Shown: in pieces, positions 10,353 to 19,510 of the stretch
How positions within the stretch are numbered: the stretch's first letter is position 1
Layout of the letters: every line of letters starts with the position of its first letter
DNA from: Prinsepia uniflora
Taxonomy: Eukaryota > Streptophyta > Magnoliopsida > Rosales > Rosaceae
Assembly: GCA_032719365.1 (NCBI GenBank)
Contig: CM064872.1
Location: forward strand, 21,669,572 to 21,733,571
Length of the DNA stretch: 64,000 bases
Direction of reading: 5' to 3'
Notes under the pieces: model-generated
The model's input: the letters and a program-made list of their open reading frames with translations, nothing else
Told to the model about the DNA's origin: nothing
The model's database searches: none
Translations under genes and position numbers: made by a program

Positions 10353-13233
10353 TGTAACAACTCGTACCTTCGGGAAGGGTAAAATGTAATTTTGTAAAAG
10401 TTTTGAATATAAAGGACGATTTTGCCCTTGTGAATAGTAGGCTAAAAGTTGACTATTTGAATTACCGATTGGTTGAGTGTTGACCATTGACCGTGACGTA
10501 GTTTAGGATGTCACGAGTCCGTAGACAGGTGGCAGGTTCGATTCGGACAATCGGAGAAAAAGTTATGATGTACGGAAGATTGAGGGCGTTATCGTAATTT
10601 CGATTAAATGAGGAAAATGTTGACTTTTTGGAGGACTTGTGATTTTCACGTAGACCGAGGACCGTTAGATAGGTCTCGACGTCCTGAGTACAACGACAGG
10701 CGGCACGCTGTCATCGGACGTCAGATGAAATATTTATGGGTCTAGAACGTTTGAGGGCAAAATGGTAATTATTTGCATGAGGGGCAAAATGGTCTTTTTC
10801 CCTCAGCCCAATCAGATAAGGGCAAGTGGCAGGGATATTTTGTGCTGACCTATGGATTGTGGACACGTGGGAGTGACTGGATGGTTCTAAAACGTTCCAA
10901 AGTGTGCACGGCCACACTTTGCACAAAATCAAACCGTGCTTTGGGTTTGAACGCAGAGAACAGAGGGTGAGAGATTGGGAGAGTTTGATCGATTCTGTGC
11001 AAGGGAGAGTGAAGAGTGATTTGTGAGAGTGACAGAGAGAAGTGTTTGAGCTGGTGATCGTGTTTTGGTGGAGAAATCGGGCACGGCGGCACGGTGGTGG
11101 TGCGGCGAAGTTCTGGGAAAACAGGGAGACCGTGAGAGTTTGGTGGTGGCTACGCCGTGTGGTGACTCAAACCACGACCGTGGGAAGTTCAGGAGGCTGC
11201 AGGGAGTCCGACGAACACCGTGGCACGCGGCGATGCGCACGGCGGAGACAGAATCTAAAGGTGAGTATTCTTCCTCTGTTTTTCCCGTCAATTTCATTTT
11301 GAAAGTCGTGAAGGTAGGATGAGAATCGAGGGGATTGGTGAGTGCAATGATGTTTAGGGAGGTCCTAGGAGTGGGTTGTGACGGTTGCCGTGACGGGGGT
11401 GTACATGGCGGAGTTCAGGCGACGGCGAGTAGTCTGTACTCTATTTTAGCTGTGAGTTCAAACGGGAAGTCGTGGACTTCGGGGGTGAATCGAAGGTTTC
11501 TGTGAGTTGGGAGTGACTCAGTGAGGTCTTAGGGAGAGGTTGGAATCGCCACCGTGAAGGGGGAAGCATTGGACGGCCGGGAAGGAAAACAGGGGGTCGT
11601 CTGTGTTTTCTTTCGAGCTTCAGTCGTGGAGCTGGGGGTCAAGTCGAACCAGGAGAGTGAGGGGGATAAATTCCTGGTGCCTGGACGAAGCTATAGGAAA
11701 AAGAGAGGAGATGAAATGGTGGCCGGATGACGGAGAATGGATCTCGCCGGTCTGGTTTGCAGCCCTGGTGCGAACCGGGTTCGATCGAGGAAGACGGTGG
11801 TACTGTAGCAGGCGCATGAGGCCCACGCGTAGCCACTTTGGGCGGCGCGTGGAGGCGCGTGGAGAGGAATCCGGCCAAGCTTCCAACATGGTTTTAGTTC
11901 TAAATGTTCTAAGGAATCCAATGGTATAAGTTTCGAGTTGATCGGACAATGTTACGGGATGGTTCAGGAATCCGGACGGTTTAGGGTCTAGGATTAAAAT
12001 ATTAGTAAATTCCCGAAAAATTGGGGAAATTAGGGTTAGTATCCTTGATGTGTTTGTGACCCTATTTGGTGTATATTGACAGGACGGGAGGCACCCGAGA
12101 CGGTCGAGGAGCGCACAGAGCGCGATTGACTCGTTCTGATTTGTGAGTGGACTCTTTCTTTAAACCCGAGCATGCCTAACTGTTTTACGAATGTTTTATG
12201 ATATTAACTATGTTTTTATGCTTCTTAATGATGAGTATATGTGGTTGATGTGTTTGCACGTGATTCGAGACATTTTCGTGATTTTGCATGTTTTTCGAGA
12301 AAAGCTGATTTTCCGATTTTAAAGCTATGTTTGGAGATTTTAATCTATAAGTGTTTTCCGAAGATTATAAATGGATTATGAAACGTAATTTGTGATTTAA
12401 CGTGAGTTTTGGGTATAAAAGTAGATCTCCGGATTTGGGTTCGGAATGTCGGTTCTGAACGCCGGAAGGGCTTCAAACCGGGGATTTCGAATTCGAGTTT
12501 GGTTATGGATTTGGAAATGGTTTTACATTGAATTTGGATTGGATTTGCTGGATCTGGATATGGGTTTAAAGACCCGAATACTGATTTGACGGGGGACGGG
12601 CCCGGATTGAGTTTAAAGACTCGGGAGTTTAAAGACTCGGATATTTATGATATTACCCCCATAGGCCTATTGAGTTTAAAGACTCGGGAGTTTAAAGACT
12701 AGGATTACATTTAAGGCCTGGTTGAGTTTAAAGACTCGGATAGACCCAGCAGATTTGATCGGAAAATGATATTTTATAGTGCTTCTGTTTCTTATGATGT
12801 TTCTTGGTTTATAATTAGTTTACTCACTGAGTTAGGCATGTGATTTCAAAACGGAGGGAGCAAAGTGTTTTAGTTTCTTAGTTTGGATTTAATAATAAAC
12901 GGTTTTCAAACTTTAATTTTCTTTTGGTCCACTCACATCTTTTGGTTTTAAATTTTCCCTCCAGGTCGTGGTGATAGCGCTGGGGTGAACGTTGAGGCAG
13001 ATATCGAGGCATAGAGCTTACGACGTTCTTCCGTTGCGGGACTAGCATTGTAGGATTTTTGTGCCCATTTTGTAGAACTATGCTCTGACTGACTGTTGTA
13101 TATATTTACTCCTTCGTCTGATAGTTATGCTTATAGTAGTAGTAAGGTTATTTTTGGTACTGTAAGTGTGATTGTCAGACGGGAGCAGGGTTCGTCCCGG
13201 GTATCGAGGTGATATTTGGGACGGGTCCTGACA
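10353..13233 (+). repeat. 3' LTR of the nested chromovirus (2,881 bp)
   Basis: TGTAACAACT... to ...GGGTCCTGACA, flanked by CAGGC. Landmarks: 22-bp inverted repeat 10493-10514; splice-donor-like GTGAGTATTC near 11261; acceptor-like TTGACAG near 12082; GTGAGTGGAC 12143-12152; hairpin array 12562-12737; GTCCACTCAC 12927-12936; CTCCAG ending 12964 followed by a short frame to TAG at 13014; GTCAGACGGGAGCAGGG block near 13175. This is the best reference copy of the shared LTR plan in the window. Confidence 0.9.
12562..12737 (+). repeat. Array of six small hairpin units in LTR
   Basis: One GGGTTTAAAGACCC (12562) and five GAGTTTAAAGACTC-type units (12609, 12625, 12672, 12688, 12724). Each unit has 4-bp arms around a TTAAAG core. 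The fourth GAG unit has lost its 3' arm end. Confidence 0.85.
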
Positions 13234-13238
13234 CAGGC
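13234..13238 (+). repeat. Target-site duplication CAGGC, right copy
   Basis: Identical to 6554-6558 and directly follows the 3' LTR end TGACA. Confidence 0.9.
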
Positions 13239-14938
13239 ACGTGGGCCCGATTTTCGAGGTAAGTTCAACACAACTTTTATCCTGTACATTGTAACGAACA
13301 TTTTAGCGTTGGTTTCGAATTTATCGGACACCGTTTCGATGTTGTACCGAGGGTCCGAAGGGTTATGTTACGTTTTTAATTAAAGTTCAATTCCTGGAAA
13401 ATTATGGTGAATTAGTGTGATGTTATTTGAGACCTTAGTAACCCTGAAAAGTGATTTTGGACAGGATTCAAGATTTCTGGAAAATGTCAAAAATTACGGA
13501 AACGTGCGCAGCGCAAAAACGAGCATTATGGACGGTGTGTGAGTGGACTTTTCTTTCAAAATTTAATGCATGCATAAATATTTCTATGATTTCTATGATT
13601 ATGATTATGACTTGTGATAATTTCGATTTCCGTATTTATATGTATTTTTTATATTCATACGTATTGCACGTATTTCGAGACTATGATTTCTCTTATGCTT
13701 TGATGATGGGTTAATGAATGATTTTATATGATTTGTGCGTATAACGTTTTAAGGATGTTTCGATTATGATTGTGAGTATGATTTACGGTTTTGACACGTA
13801 TTTCGAGAATGACACGGATTTGCACGTTTTACGAGATTTCGAGTATGTTGTGGTTTGACCGTGAATTTGGTGATTTGATTATGGTTTTGATGTTTTGACC
13901 TTGGGATTTGAAATATGATGTGATTTCAAAGATTTAAACGGATTTTTGGAAAAAGTTGATTTCGGGCTTGATGCCCAGAGCATAAAAGTAATTTTGATGA
14001 ACGAGATTTCAGTTTTCGGAAGTTTGAAAATGGATTTCTGGTTTGGATTCGGAATGACGGTTCCGGATGCCGACTTACGGAATCATTATTGCGAATTCGA
14101 ATTCGGGAATGGATGATGGTTTGATAAAGTGATTTGGTATGATTATACATGTCCCATTTTTAATGAGGATTTGATTATATTTTGTGAAGTAGGATTTTGG
14201 GGATTTGAATGTGGAAATTCGGACATGAGTCCTGTTATGACAAAATGTGATTTCGAACTGATTTTGGAATTTGGATCACGATGGATCCTGGTTTGTTGCG
14301 ATTTACAAATGGTTGGGTTTAAAGACCCGTTGGAAACTAGTTTTGGGTTCAAGGACCCGGTATTATTGTTGGATTATGTTTTGGGTTTAAAGACCCGGTG
14401 CTGTTGCTGGATCATGTTTTGAGTTTAAAGACTCGGTTAATTGATGACGGGGGAGGGCCCTTAATGAGTTTAAAGACTCGGTTACTGTTTTGAGTTTAAA
14501 GACTCGGTTACTATTTTGAGTTTAAAAACTCGGTATGATACCCCCGAGGCCTATTGATTATGTTCTGAGTTTAAAGACTCGTTGATATGCCGGGAAGGCC
14601 TGATTATGCGCATGGTTTTGAGTTTAAAGACTCGGGCGCACTTGAGATCCAGCATATTGTGTGATTTGTGAATTACTGTTGATTTCTGATGTTTCGGATG
14701 TGTTGGGCAGTGGCCCGGTTTATACGGTTTATGTGGTTTTGGATTATGTCGTGTACTTGGATTTGATTCATGGTTTTGGGACTGAGGGCCTGTGTTTGTG
14801 AATGCGGGCTAAGACCCGAAGGTTAAGAAAAGGAAAAAGATTTTGATTTTTATACACGGTATTCTTATGATGAAAATGTAACGGATTGCGAAATGATTTT
14901 TTGAATGCATGCATTGGTTTTACGTGGAGGGTAGAACT
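13239..14938 (+). mobile_element. Solo LTR 'A', middle part
   Basis: Continues LTR A after the nested chromovirus. It holds a predicted middle exon (13465-13538, between TTTGGACAG and GTGAGTGGAC at 13539-13548), ATGCATGCATAAAT just after, and a nine-unit hairpin array (14315-14633). It breaks at about 14938 after ACGTGGAGGGTA. The missing remainder is on the opposite strand at 15403-15653, so the break is an inversion breakpoint rather than a deletion. Confidence 0.85.
14315..14633 (+). repeat. Array of nine small hairpin units in LTR A
   Basis: Units at 14315, 14345, 14383 (GGGT...ACCC type) and 14421, 14466, 14492, 14518, 14577, 14620 (GAGT...ACTC type). Arms change in a compensated way (GGGT/ACCC to GAGT/ACTC), which keeps pairing. 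Confidence 0.85.
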
Positions 14939-15189
14939 AGAAGTTTGGTGCGCATTACCAAGGTTAATTAGTATTTCTGTGAGACCATTCTGGGTGTGAA
15001 CAAAGGGGACCGAATGTTCAACATCAATCCCAAGGGACATAGACCGATTATTTCGATGTAAACTCTTCGATATTATCGAGTCTTATAGACTATATAACAG
15101 AATCTGGGTGGTGTGGCCCTCAATTTAATGATCTAGGCTAAGAATTTAGCAAACGCAGTATGCGTATGGACAATACGGTAACATGTGAC
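14939..15189 (-). pseudogene. Ty1/copia integrase core fragment (inverted)
   Basis: On the minus strand from 15189 down: WSHV, AFAKFLA, IIKLRA, then LDN.EEFTSK (integrase Asp region), MSLGIDVEHSVPFVHTQNGLTE near 15040-14972 (the stretch leading to the catalytic Glu) and LVMRTKLL near 14950. Stops and shifts are present. It is exactly the part missing between the copia fragments at 1-482 and 15654 onward. Confidence 0.85.
15182..15189 (-). repeat. hAT target-site duplication, second copy (inverted)
   Basis: CATGTGAC, reverse complement of GTCACATG at 475-482, directly beside the TIR at 15190. Confidence 0.85.
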
Positions 15190-15402
15190 CAAGGATTGAA
15201 ATATTGATATCGATGGATATATCGTTAGTCGAATTTATGGATATCTCGCCCCAAATATCGATATCGTTTACGGTCAACAAAAATGACGGAAATTAGGTCC
15301 AAAAGTTGGAAATTTAGAATGAAACTTTGGGAAAAACTTAAGTACCCAATAATGTTTATATAGGACTAATAAAAGCTATAAAATGACTTGATATAATAAA
15401 TA
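15190..15402 (-). mobile_element. hAT right terminus (inverted)
   Basis: The TIR CAAGGATTGAAATATTGAT (15190-15208) is followed by clustered GATATCGAT / ATATATCG motifs to about 15270. This is the 3' end of the hAT whose body is at 483-5249. It ends at the TATTT duplication (reverse complement AAATA, 15398-15402) of solo LTR A. Confidence 0.82.
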
Positions 15403-15653
15403 TGATAGGACCGCCCCCGAAGGGACATTGATAACCGTGTCCGATCCTGCTCCCGTCTGGCAAGTCGACTGAAATTCCCCAAATAACCCTCAGTACTTGC
15501 CAATCCCGGGATAGCCACACACGTACTCACTCATGCATCCGCCTCTCGATCAGCCTCGATTAACACGCCACGACCTAGAGGGTCAATAAAAACACAAAAG
15601 GTGTGAGTGGACAAAAATAAATCAGTTATAAAATAGTTACAGAAATACATTTC
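15403..15653 (-). repeat. 3' end of solo LTR A (inverted)
   Basis: Starts TGATAGGACC on the plus strand, so on the minus strand it ends an LTR. It carries the reverse complement of the GTCAGACGGGAGCAGGG block (near 15437), the splice-acceptor-like CTCTAG at 15575, and GTGAGTGGAC at 15603-15612, which is the partner of 13539-13548. It stops next to copia sequence at about 15654. Confidence 0.82.
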
Positions 15654-17485
15654 ACCGTGGGGGCTATGCAAATTTGCATGCAGTAATGTTGGTCAGGTTG
15701 AGGTCCACTGCTATCCAACCATATTTCGCGTTACAGCTGGTGATTGGGTATGAGCTAAAAGCTTTCGTACTTACACATTTTTGGGTGTGCAGTTACATGC
15801 CAATTGTGCCACCACATCCTACACAAATGGGACCTCAACGAAGGAGGGGTATATAAGTCGGTTACGAATCCCACTATATTATACGCTATTTAGAGCTTTT
15901 TACAAGTGATCTCCTTACCGTTATCTGTACGGATAGTCACTTTGATGAGATAATCTTGATGTCGTTATGGGGAGATAAGAACGTCAACGTTCCAAAAGAA
16001 CGACATGAATTGACATGACATTTCTCCACCATATCTCATCTTGATCCCCGAACTGCACAAAGTAAGAATGAAGTGCAAAGAATTCTAGATTTACAAAGTT
16101 TAGCTAATAATAAGTCAAACACTTCCTCTGATCTAGCTAAAGAGGCGAGATCACATATACCTGCTACAAATGTCCCTGCAAGGATAGTCATCCCAATAGG
16201 ACTTGTCATCCCAGATGGACGAGTCGTGCCAAATGGACGAGATACGACCATGACGGCTAACTAGTCATATGTTCCTACCCATAAGCGAGGTAGACTAATA
16301 GGTTCAAAGGATTCTCATCCTTAGAAGAGGATAAATTTGGCACAATAGAATCCCTTATAAATATCAATTGATCCATCTCATGAGATAATTTCAGATAATG
16401 GGTCTGTCCTAGAAAAGAAGGCGTTGGGGGACGCTCCAACATTTGAACCCATTCCCGAGAATAAAGAGATCTCGGTAAATCATGCATGTTTATGTGAGAT
16501 ATGGAATTAGAATGATATTATTATTGATGATTATATGTATTTGCGGTAGTTACCAAAATAATAACTAGAAATGAAATCGAACCTTACTTCGTTGATGAAT
16601 GAATGCCAACGTCGAGAAGACTGACCAAAAATGGAAAGAACCAATCCAAGTCAAATTAGATTCCTTGACAATAGGGAGGGTGTTTGGACCTGTACTTCCC
16701 ACACCTCCCCATGTTAAACCTACATGATTTAAATGAGTAGTCATAAGGAAGCGTAATGAGAAAGATGAGATTATGAGATGTATAACTCATTTAATGGCGC
16801 ACAATTTTCTCAACTCCTTGAGATTGATTACAAGGAAACGTATTCTCTCGTAATGAACATCATAAAGTTCCGCTACCTTATTAGTATGGTAGTTTCCTAA
16901 AAACTGAATATGCTGCTTATGAATGTGGTTACTACTTCTCGCTATAGGGATACAGATAAAGAGATACATTTAAAAGTTTGTGAAGGAATTAAAATACTTT
17001 ATGCAAGTAGTCCAGGCCACAGAACATGTTATCGACTTGTTTGAGCGTTCACTTTACGGATTGAGATAATCTGGACAGGTGTGGTATAACAGTCTAAGTG
17101 AGTATTTGATTAGAGTGGGATAACGGAGAAGATCCATGCGTGTTTATTAAGTAAAAAAGTTACAAGTTTGCTATTGATTGGTATTCTAGAAGAAATCGAA
17201 GAAACTACTAAGCATCTGAAGTTGGATTTTGAAATGAAGGATCTTAGGATAACAAAGTTCTGTCTCGACCTGAAGCTCGAGTACCGTGCAAATGAGGTTT
17301 TAGTCTATTGATTAAACTACATCTAGAAGATGTTGATACTACATCCTGAAGATGTTGAGATGTTTTAATGAGGATAAAGCAAAACCTTCAAGCACACCTA
17401 TGATCACCCATAGTCTAGATCCTAAAAAGGATCTTTTTCATCTAGCAGATGATAACAAAGAGATAGTGAAACCAGAAGTTCTATA
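15654..17485 (+). pseudogene. Ty1/copia integrase C-terminus and reverse transcriptase, degenerate
   Basis: Resumes copia at LHAVMLVRLRSTA, then YELKAFV, MGPQRRRGIYVGYES (about 15674-15880), HLDPRTAQSKNEVQRIL (16037 on) and ARSHIPATNVPARI. RT is seen as ECQRREDWPK (16596 on), RVFGPVLPTPPHVKPT, DVV-like and LYG-like stretches, LKLDFEMKDLRITKFCLDLKLEYRANEVLV (17216 on) and DKAKPSSTPMITHSLDPKKD. Many stops and shifts. It is interrupted at 17485 by a Cassandra element. Domain order (integrase before RT) is that of copia. Confidence 0.85.
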
Positions 17486-17630
17486 TGTAAGACCTGTATC
17501 CTGGAGGGAACGGTGAATGATCCCACATTCCTACGAGGGGGGAATGATCTGGGAGGGGAAAGGTGAAGTTCCTTATATGTGTGGGCACGTATCTATCTAA
17601 CACAAGGCCTTTTGGGAGCTCACTAGCTTT

Positions 17631-17711
17631 GGATTCCTTGGGAACTCCAAAGTTAAGCAAGTTGAGGTTGGTATAATTCCATGATGGGTGACCTACTGGG
17701 AAGTTGCAGTG
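17631..17711 (+). repeat. 5S rRNA-like segment in Cassandra LTR1
   Basis: GGAACTCCAAAGTTAAGC (box A region), GATGGGTGACC (intermediate element) and CTGGGAAGT (box C region) occur in the order and spacing of plant 5S rRNA genes. It is not a 5S gene: outer parts differ, and it lies inside an LTR. It may act as an internal RNA polymerase III promoter. Confidence 0.85.
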
Positions 17712-17808
17712 AGCTCCCGAAAAAAAACCGTGAGGGCGAGGAGGCCCAAAGCGGACTATATCGTGCTAGAGTCGAGTCCTGACCGAGGAGGGTTAGGTCC
17801 TTACAGAA

Positions 17809-17820
17809 TGATATCAGAGC
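17809..17820 (+). promoter_or_regulatory. Primer binding site of Cassandra
   Basis: TGATATCAGAGC, one change from TGGTATCAGAGC, the complement of the initiator methionine tRNA 3' end. It lies three bases after LTR1. Confidence 0.75.
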
Positions 17821-17875
17821 CAAACCCCGACCAGGAAGTGTCCCAGTGAGGACGGTGGGCCCAATGGGGGTGGAT

Positions 17876-18152
17876 TGTAAGACCTATGTCCTGGAGGGAA
17901 CGATGAATGATCCCACATTCCTGCGAGGGGGAATGATCTGGGAGAGGAATGGTGGTGTACCTTAAAGGAGTAGGCACACACGTATCTAGCACGAGGCCTT
18001 TTGAGACCTCAGTGGCTTTGGGTTCGATTGGAAATCCAAAGTTAAGCGAGTGGAGGCTGGTGGAATTCCATGATGGGTAACCCTAGGAAGTTGCACCATG
18101 AGGGCGAGGAGGCCCAAAGCGGACAATATGGTGCTAGAGTCGGGTCTTGACA
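17876..18152 (+). repeat. Cassandra LTR2 with second 5S-like segment
   Basis: Starts TGTAAGACC like LTR1. The 5S-like part is about 18021-18095 (AAAGTTAAGC, CATGATGGGTAACC). Compared with LTR1 it lacks the stretch after GGAAGTTGCA and about 20 bp near the end. Confidence 0.8.
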
Positions 18153-18690
18153 CCATATCTAAGTTAAATATGGGCATTATTATACTTAATTCAAATGCAC
18201 TAGACCAGACATTTCATCCGATGTGAACTTGGTAGCTACATTTAGCTGTGCGCCAACACACCGCCATTGGAATGGCGTAAAAGATATCTTTCGAATAATG
18301 AATAAAACCCCATTGGTCCTCAGAATGATGCATTGTCTTATTGGGTATACCGATGCAGGCTGCCTATCAAACCCACATAAGGTATGTTCTCAAACTCGTT
18401 ATGTCTTTACTATTGAGAACACAACAATATCTTGGAGGTCTAAGAAACAGACCTTTATTGCTACGTCTTCGAATCATACGAATATTCTAACTCCTCACAA
18501 AGCAGCTCGTGAATGTATATGGCTAAGAGCCATTATGGGGCATATTCGAAGTACTTTTAGCCTGCATTCCACCAATAATGAATCAAAGATTATCTACTAG
18601 GATAATGATACCTCTATCAAGTAGATTATGATCAGTTTCATTATAGGAGACAACAATAAGCCATCATCAAATGCAAAATTTTAGAAACAT
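18153..18690 (+). pseudogene. Ty1/copia RNase H fragment
   Basis: Continues the copia frame after the Cassandra element. Residues include RHWNGVKDIFR, GYTDAGCLSNPHK (RNase H Asp), YVFTIENTTISWRSKKQTFIATSS and ARECIWLRAIMGHIR (18223-18600), then YIGD.N-like remnants. One frame of 125 codons is still open, although the element as a whole is dead. Confidence 0.85.
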
Positions 18691-19213
18691 CATCCAATGC
18701 AACATTTCATAAGCATACCAAGTATCCTGAAGTATACTGAGTATCCTGAAGCATACTCACATGATCATTGTGTACTCTTTTGTTCAACGACCAGGGTTAT
18801 CTTGTCCCATTGGGTTTTGTTACCTGATTAGATTTTAACGAGGCACATTTTGGTATGGTCACCCCACTAATAATACATCTTGAAGATGCCATGATTCGAC
18901 TCATATGCATTTACTCATCTTTTCCCTTTGACCACAGATTTTTCCCCTTGGGTTTACTGGGCAAGGTTTTGGTGTAGAAACTCTAATGCATACTATTTCA
19001 AGGACGTTCTATCTATGTATGTTTCAGAAGAGACGACTTCAACTACCTCCAGAGATCCCGATGCGTTTACGATCCACGCGTGTTGCACTCTTTTTCTTTC
19101 GACCAGGATTATTTTTGTCCCACAAGGTTTTTGTTAACTGGCAAGGTTTTAATGAGGTAAAATATAAGCGCGTAGTCAAACAACACTGATTACATGGAAT
19201 ATACAAGAGGGAA
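18691..19213 (+). other. Copia 3' untranslated region and polypurine tract
   Basis: No gene. Repeated lead-ins of the type CTTTTGTTCAACGACCAGGG occur at 18778 and 19090 in variant form. A purine tract ACAAGAGGGAA (19203-19213) precedes the putative 3' LTR. Confidence 0.5.
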
Positions 19214-19510
19214 TGTCGTAAATATTATAGGATATGGCTATGCATGTAAAGGTACAAAGTGTATTTAGTCATTTTTGAAAGGGTATATATGTCTTTATAC
19301 ATTATACTAACCCCTAATCCTATATCTATATAAAGATTAGGATTACTCATTAATAAAAAGTTCTGAGCGTATTTCAGAACACCTACAAATTAGACATAAT
19401 TTCTAGTTTTTTTCAATAAGTGGGGATCTAGGATCCAACATTGTATCTTGCTGTAACCAACCTAAGCACTTTGTAAAGCCTTTGTCTTGCACAATCACAT
19501 ATACAAATAA
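19214..19510 (+). repeat. Putative copia 3' LTR
   Basis: Begins TGTCGTAAATATTATAGG straight after the purine tract. It contains a TATA-like TATCTATATAAAG near 19322 and a probable transcript start region. The right boundary is not certain because solo LTR D is inserted at 19511. Confidence 0.5.

Larger units (their letters stand above)
6559..13233 (+). mobile_element. Ty3/gypsy chromovirus with large internal deletion, nested in LTR A
   Basis: Order: truncated 5' LTR (6559-7596), partial pol (7597-10316), polypurine tract (10341-10351), complete 3' LTR (10353-13233), flanked by CAGGC. About 1.8 kb of the 5' LTR, the primer site, gag, protease and the start of RT are missing in one deletion. 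By eye the retained 1.04 kb of 5' LTR differs from the 3' LTR at roughly 20-25 positions, about 2%, so the insertion is fairly young. Confidence 0.92.
14939..15653 (-). other. Inverted segment of about 715 bp (copia, hAT end, LTR end)
   Basis: Contains, left to right, copia integrase on the minus strand, the hAT duplication and right TIR reading rightward, the hAT right end, the TATTT duplication in reverse complement, and the last 250 bp of LTR A on the minus strand. Flipping it would restore at once the LTR A continuity, a hAT with two facing TIRs and matching duplications, and the copia domain order. Four independent marks agree. Confidence 0.85.
17486..18152 (+). mobile_element. Cassandra-type TRIM retrotransposon
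   Basis: Short non-autonomous LTR element: LTR1 17486-17805, primer site 17809-17820, about 50 bp of further internal sequence, purine-rich AATGGGGGTGGA before LTR2 at 17876-18152. Duplications CTATA (17481-17485) and CCATA (18153-18157) match at 4 of 5. Both LTRs carry 5S rRNA-like sequence, the hallmark of Cassandra. It has no coding capacity and would depend on enzymes of other elements. LTR2 lacks two short stretches present in LTR1, so the copy is old or damaged. Confidence 0.88.

Noticed and set aside
483..15402. Mutator-like element with 9-10 bp duplication
   Set aside because: TGGTCACATG is shared over 10 bases, but the terminal CA(A/C)GG fits hAT ends, the coding region is a hAT transposase, and an 8-bp duplication leaves TIRs that begin with CA.
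17600..17715. A genuine 5S rRNA gene
   Set aside because: Only the internal promoter boxes match, the outer thirds differ, and the same sequence occurs in both LTRs of a TRIM, so it is element-borne.
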